A stretch of 64,000 nucleotides of DNA from an uncultured Marinoscillum sp. (GTDB lineage: Bacteria; Bacteroidota; Bacteroidia; Cytophagales; MED-G16), in assembly GCA_902523065.1 (NCBI GenBank), contig CABYXZ010000002.1, positions 248,001 to 312,000 on the forward strand, given 5' to 3'. Position 1 is the stretch's first letter, and the number at the start of each line of letters is the position of its first letter. Made by a program: the position numbers and the translations under genes. A model generated the notes under the pieces. It was not told the origin of the DNA and did not search any database. It saw nothing but the letters and a program-made list of their open reading frames with translations. This document shows, piece by piece, positions 60,538-64,000 of the stretch.

Positions 60538-61446
60538 ATGAAAAAAATAAAACTTGCTCTTGACTGGACGCCTAACATAAATCATATAGGTTTTTTTGTT
60601 GCAAAAGAGAAAGGCTTTTATAAAGAAAATGATTTAAAAGTTGAATTTTCAACACCTGATCTTGACGATTATTTAATTACTCCAGCAAAAAAAGTTGAGA
60701 TGAATATATCTGACTTTGGACTTTGTCCTACTGAAAGTTTAATAAGTTTCAGAACAAAGAAAAATCCATTTATATTAAAAGGTCTTATGACTATATTTCA
60801 AGAAGATGTAAGTGCTATAGCTACTCTTAAGTCTAATAATATTCTTAGACCAAAATATTTAGATGGTAGATCATATGCATCTTATAAGGCTAGATATGAA
60901 GATAAAATTGTGAAGAAAATGATAATTAACGATGGTGGTATAGGAAACTTAAAAATATTTTATCCAAAAAGACTTGGTATCTGGAATACTTTAATTGAAA
61001 GTAAATATGATTCTACATGGATTTTTATTAATTGGGAGGGAGTTGAGGCATCAAAAAAGAATATTGATCTTGAACTATATAAAATGAGTGATTTTGGGAT
61101 ACCCTACTCTTACTCACCAATTCTTTTTTCTTCGAGTGATTACATCAATAATAACTCTAATACTGTAAAAAAATTTATTGAATCCTCTAGAAAAGGCTAC
61201 ACCTATTGCTATGAAAATATGGATGAGGCTGTAAGTATACTTAATAAGTTTGTTCCTATAACTGATAAAGGAATTGATTTAATTGAATGTTTGAAAATAT
61301 CAATAGATCATTTTGGCTCAAAAGAAAATTTTGGAAAAATTGATTTAAAAAAAATTGACATATTCTTGAAATGGCTGAAAGATAATAATATTGAAAATAA
61401 TTCTTTTATAGCAAATGATATCATCTCTAATATAGGGATTCATTAA
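60538..61446 (+). CDS. NMT1/THI5-like solute-binding-fold protein, no signal peptide
   Basis: 302 aa of the NMT1/THI5-like periplasmic-binding fold: LALDWTPNINHIGFFVAKEKGFYKE near 5-29 (first 20 residues are diagnostic of ThiY/SsuA-type proteins), then LSFRTKKNPFILKGL-like ISFRTKKNPFILKGL near 70. Mature binding proteins are exported, but the polypeptide starts directly with the domain and has no signal peptide or lipobox. No ABC permease or ATPase is adjacent. It lacks the Lys and His at the positions that in yeast Thi5 hold PLP and donate the pyrimidine atoms, and the CCCFC motif. Function open. Confidence 0.75.
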   Translation: MKKIKLALDWTPNINHIGFFVAKEKGFYKENDLKVEFSTPDLDDYLITPAKKVEMNISDFGLCPTESLISFRTKKNPFILKGLMTIFQEDVSAIATLKSNNILRPKYLDGRSYASYKARYEDKIVKKMIINDGGIGNLKIFYPKRLGIWNTLIESKYDSTWIFINWEGVEASKKNIDLELYKMSDFGIPYSYSPILFSSSDYINNNSNTVKKFIESSRKGYTYCYENMDEAVSILNKFVPITDKGIDLIECLKISIDHFGSKENFGKIDLKKIDIFLKWLKDNNIENNSFIANDIISNIGIH

Positions 61447-61465
61447 AACCTCTATTTTACCAACT

Positions 61466-61500
61466 ATAGGGGAGTGTTCCATCCACGTTTCACTTGATAA
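61466..61500 (+). repeat. 35-bp direct repeat, copy A
   Basis: 35 bases beginning ATAGGGGA and containing TGTTCCA, in the gap after the NMT1-like gene. They match copy B (62681-62715) at 29 of 35 positions. A small hairpin GGA-N4-TCC is conserved in both copies. Confidence 0.6.
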
Positions 61501-61528
61501 TTGCTTATAATAATAGTACTTTAGAAAT

Positions 61529-61909
61529 ATGAAAAAATTAAATCAAAAATCAGATGAGGTGACAGTTATAATTGAAGTCTCATTTAAGGAAAATTTTAAT
61601 GAAGTGAAAAAATACATCAGAGAAGAGCAGTGTCCTTTATTTTTTAATCTTAACGATGATGGCATAATCAGATTCGAATGGTTTGTAGATGAAGATGAAA
61701 AAGGTGGAACTCTAATTGAAGTATTTAAAAATTCAAATGTTTGGGAAGAACTTGGAAATAAGATAATTGGATCTCCTGTTAATATCCGATTCATGGAGTT
61801 GTTTAATGTCGAGAAGTTAAGTGTTTTGGGAGAAATTAATGAAAGTTTTAAAGAAAAAATAAAAGGTTTAAATCCAGTTGTTAAATCTTATGTCGGAGGA
61901 ATCAGATAA
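61529..61909 (+). CDS. ABM-like small protein, unknown
   Basis: 126 aa without signal peptide. The VTVIIEVSFKENFNEVKKYI and FEWFVDEDEKGGTLIEVFKN segments suggest a dimeric alpha-beta barrel (antibiotic biosynthesis monooxygenase-like) fold with the strand-helix-strand pattern; identity is low. Start ATG at 61529. It follows repeat copy A. Confidence 0.6.
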   Translation: MKKLNQKSDEVTVIIEVSFKENFNEVKKYIREEQCPLFFNLNDDGIIRFEWFVDEDEKGGTLIEVFKNSNVWEELGNKIIGSPVNIRFMELFNVEKLSVLGEINESFKEKIKGLNPVVKSYVGGIR

Positions 61910-61934
61910 TTATTCTTTTTGATATCTTTATTTT

Positions 61935-62090
61935 ATGGAGTGAATAAAAGCATTTTTAAAAGGTTGGAAAGAGGAAAATAAAAAAGATTGGTGGACAATT
62001 AAAGACACATTATTTTTCATTTTTTGTGTTATTGTATTTTGGTTATTCGGTGATGATATAAAAGCCTTTATAATATCATTTTTTAATTAA
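61935..62090 (+). pseudogene. 52-codon membrane ORF with TGA at codon 3
   Basis: The frame reads ATG GAG TGA and then 48 open codons ending in TAA: IKAFLKGWKEENKKDWW, followed by a hydrophobic span (FFIFCVIVFWLFG) and FIISFFN. There is no other ATG, GTG or TTG in frame after the TGA. If TGA were TGG, the product would begin MEWIKAF, a natural-looking small membrane protein. TGA serves as a normal stop elsewhere, so this is either a recent nonsense mutation, a sequencing error or a non-standard start. Confidence 0.4.
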
Positions 62091-62154
62091 TACCCTCTAT
62101 AATATCCTTAACCCTTTAAACAACCCAGTATCCTTTCTTAATAAAATTTGAGGT

Positions 62155-62634
62155 CTATTCGTAAAATACCTTTATATCTGGATTGCAATTAGAATCAGAA
62201 GAAGGTGATACTTCAATTACTGTTCTTTTATCTTCATAAAAATTAACTAACACCTCTTTTTTAATATCAAAATAATCTGGAATATTATCTCTATAAAATC
62301 CTAAAGTTTCATTTGGAATATTTGGTGTATCACAATCAAATGTTAAAATAACTTTAATATTATTAGTGTCTGCTAGTTTCGTTATATCTACATCAAAAGT
62401 CTGATAATTTGAATCCATCTGCAGATTCTCATTCCTATAAATAGGAATTATATCATAAAATATTTTATTATTTAAATTAATTTGTCTTGTCCAGAACATA
62501 TCAGTAGTCACACAACTATAACCACTAATACTTGTACATTCCCAAGACATACGTAACTGATAAGAGTTCTCAAAAACAACTTCTTCTTTACTGCAACTAA
62601 AAAGAATAAATGATAAGATTAATAGGTATCTCAT
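62155..62634 (-). CDS. Hypothetical lipoprotein
   Basis: 159 aa with a short signal peptide and lipobox LFSC near residues 11-14. Four cysteines lie in the mature part (WECTSISGYSC, FDCDTPN, SNCNP), suggesting disulfides in the periplasm or on the surface. No family recognised. Flanked by repeat copy B. Confidence 0.65.
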   Translation of the reverse strand: MRYLLILSFILFSCSKEEVVFENSYQLRMSWECTSISGYSCVTTDMFWTRQINLNNKIFYDIIPIYRNENLQMDSNYQTFDVDITKLADTNNIKVILTFDCDTPNIPNETLGFYRDNIPDYFDIKKEVLVNFYEDKRTVIEVSPSSDSNCNPDIKVFYE

Positions 62635-62680
62635 AATCTAAATTACAAATTTCCGTTAAAAACTTACAAACTTTCTTACC

Positions 62681-62715
62681 ATAGGGGATTGTTCCAACCC
62701 CGTTTTATTTGAGAA
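62681..62715 (+). repeat. 35-bp direct repeat, copy B
   Basis: Same orientation as copy A 1215 bp upstream, 29/35 identical, in the gap between two minus-strand genes. Confidence 0.6.
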
Positions 62716-62766
62716 GACTGATTAGTTTTTACTACTATAATTCTTAATTCTATTAAATTGATTAGT

Positions 62767-63999
62767 TCAAATTCTCTTCACAATATCCAAACATTTTACA
62801 TCTAGATCATCCATAGGATTATTCATAAAATCTATTATTATTTTATATCTACATTCAAGTTGACCACCTCCATGACCTGCTTCATTTACAATAAATAAGT
62901 AATGATTTTTTAGACCTTTTGCCATGATTTTACCATTTTCAGGTGGAGTAACTGGATCATACTTATTTACTGTTATTAAGGTTGGAACTAGAGATTTTTT
63001 CAATTTTTTTTCTTTTTTACTTAAAGTATTTTCATGGAAATTGTTCATTGATAAATATGCGGATGTAAAAAAACCAAGTTTCGTTGGAAAAAATCTTAGT
63101 TTGTCATAAATCTTGTTGATGTATTTCTCATCATATTTGATATTAAACATTTCATACTTTTCAACGGCTAACCACATTGCATAATTATATGAGTCTCTAA
63201 ATGAATTTGTTATTAAATCTTCAATTATTGGACCACCTTCATCTTCATATTCTTTTATCAGTAATGGTATTTTAGTTAGTGCATCATTGCTATAAAGTAA
63301 CCGTCTTATGAAATATAATCCTTCATGTGCGTTTAAATAATACGGCTCATTATTAATATCTATTTTGATTGATTTTTTTTCAAGTTTTTTTAAAACTTTG
63401 TTATAGGTATCTTTTAAGTCTGGATATAACTTACTACACTCATAGTTACTACTACAATACTCAAATACTCTTGATAATGATTTTGAATATGAAATAAGCC
63501 TACTAACTAACATGTCTCCAACAAGGGGATTGGGTGAATTTAATATTACAGAATTCAATTTGGAAGGATGTAATTCTTGGGTTATTCTCCCAAGTCTTGT
63601 TCCGTATGAACCTCCGTATAAATTATACTTTTCAAATCCTAATACATTCATAATAGTATTAACATCATTTGCTGATTGGAAGGTATTATACTTACTAAGA
63701 TCGATTCCCTTTCTTTTAGCATCATCAACATAGAGGTTTATTATTTTTTGAATTTCAAAATTTTCCTTTTCAAAACTCAAGTCTTTTCTGAAAGTAGAGA
63801 AAAAATCTTTACTCATATTTTTTAGAGGAGAGGAGAATCCAATTCCTCTTTGATCAAAGATAATTATCTTCCTGTTTACTGAAATAGGATTATCTAACCA
63901 GCTTTGGACTCTTCTTTCAGTTATTGCTGATCCGCCGGGCCCACCTGTTAATATAATTAGAGGATCAATGAATTCTTTATCTTTCTGATTAATTACCAC
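62767..63999 (-). CDS. S33/TAP-like alpha/beta hydrolase, 5' end outside the window
   Basis: C-terminal 410 residues of a secreted alpha/beta hydrolase of the proline iminopeptidase/TAP type. The oxyanion loop LTGGPGGSA is at about 18-24 of this fragment, the nucleophile serine in YGGSYGTRLG near 131, and the catalytic Asp and His in NKYDPVTPPENGK and AGHGGGQL. The leftmost codon is an internal GTG; the real start and the expected signal peptide lie beyond base 64000. Confidence 0.85.
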   Translation of the reverse strand: MVINQKDKEFIDPLIILTGGPGGSAITERRVQSWLDNPISVNRKIIIFDQRGIGFSSPLKNMSKDFFSTFRKDLSFEKENFEIQKIINLYVDDAKRKGIDLSKYNTFQSANDVNTIMNVLGFEKYNLYGGSYGTRLGRITQELHPSKLNSVILNSPNPLVGDMLVSRLISYSKSLSRVFEYCSSNYECSKLYPDLKDTYNKVLKKLEKKSIKIDINNEPYYLNAHEGLYFIRRLLYSNDALTKIPLLIKEYEDEGGPIIEDLITNSFRDSYNYAMWLAVEKYEMFNIKYDEKYINKIYDKLRFFPTKLGFFTSAYLSMNNFHENTLSKKEKKLKKSLVPTLITVNKYDPVTPPENGKIMAKGLKNHYLFIVNEAGHGGGQLECRYKIIIDFMNNPMDDLDVKCLDIVKRI

Positions 64000-64000
64000 T

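Overview
The window is about 64 kb of a low-GC (visibly around 30 %) Bacteroidota chromosome, most likely a marine member of the Flavobacteriia/Cytophagia side of the phylum. The evidence is phylum-specific gene content: PorQ and a DUF4835/PorD-type protein of the type IX secretion system, the long CGIA-type amidophosphoribosyltransferase paralogue, an OstA-like/BamD/Bacteroidota-type RpoZ cluster, Bat aerotolerance proteins, a GH3-family protein, and a CarboxypepD_reg plus outer-membrane barrel receptor. Nine transcription units carry the Bacteroidota -7 box TAnnTTTG just upstream. Genes are tightly packed with many 4-bp ATGA overlaps, and TTG starts are common. I see no rRNA, insertion sequence, prophage or CRISPR array.

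Layout. 1-7566: end of a dcw division/cell-wall cluster (ftsW, murG, ftsQ, ftsA, ftsZ), then dnaN and a duplicated lipocalin-like secreted protein. 7573-7658: tRNA-Leu(GAG). 7660-12170 (minus): SCP2-like protein, glutamine cyclotransferase lipoprotein, an unknown winged-helix-like protein and a TonB-type receptor. 12228-15002 (minus): pyrR-pyrB-gntP. 15042-17993: unknown secreted protein, divergently overlapping a GT9 heptosyltransferase-sixA pair. 17994-24278 (minus): GH3, dxr, rseP, porQ, hslU, followed by dnaA. 25886-28456: flavin reductase and purF-like. 28453-31435: iscA-type, thiL, ispE, fabI. 31439-35210 (minus): ostA-like, bamD, rpoZ, porD, small membrane protein. 35274-41904 (plus): tilS, mdh, ppk1, Gfo/Idh/MocA oxidoreductase and sugar isomerase. 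41901-47109: merR, M23 peptidase, alaS, TlpA-like lipoprotein. 47102-50412: thioesterase, ribE, SCO1, PAP2, SpoU methyltransferase. 50437-54230 (minus): batB, batC, purC, STAS, queuosine-precursor transporter. 54358-54446: tRNA-Ser(GCT). 54509-64000: an accessory-looking stretch with a histone-deacetylase-fold enzyme, two secreted unknowns, a carotenoid crtD-cruF operon, small membrane proteins, an orphan NMT1/THI5-like protein and a partial S33 peptidase.

The genes form ordinary core modules: septation and peptidoglycan, MEP isoprenoid synthesis (dxr, ispE) feeding carotenoid end-group modification (crtD, cruF), pyrimidine and purine synthesis, outer-membrane biogenesis and T9SS. What stands out is loss from conserved clusters: murC is absent between murG and ftsQ, coaBC between rpoZ and porD, and the bat operon is reduced to batB-batC. 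The least explained part is 56-63 kb: a two-gene micro-membrane operon, a cytoplasmic solute-binding-fold protein without transporter genes, a 35-bp direct repeat pair, and a small conserved-looking ORF interrupted by TGA at codon 3. I did not find a convincing new defence or mobile system; those 56-63 kb items are the best candidates for undescribed biology.
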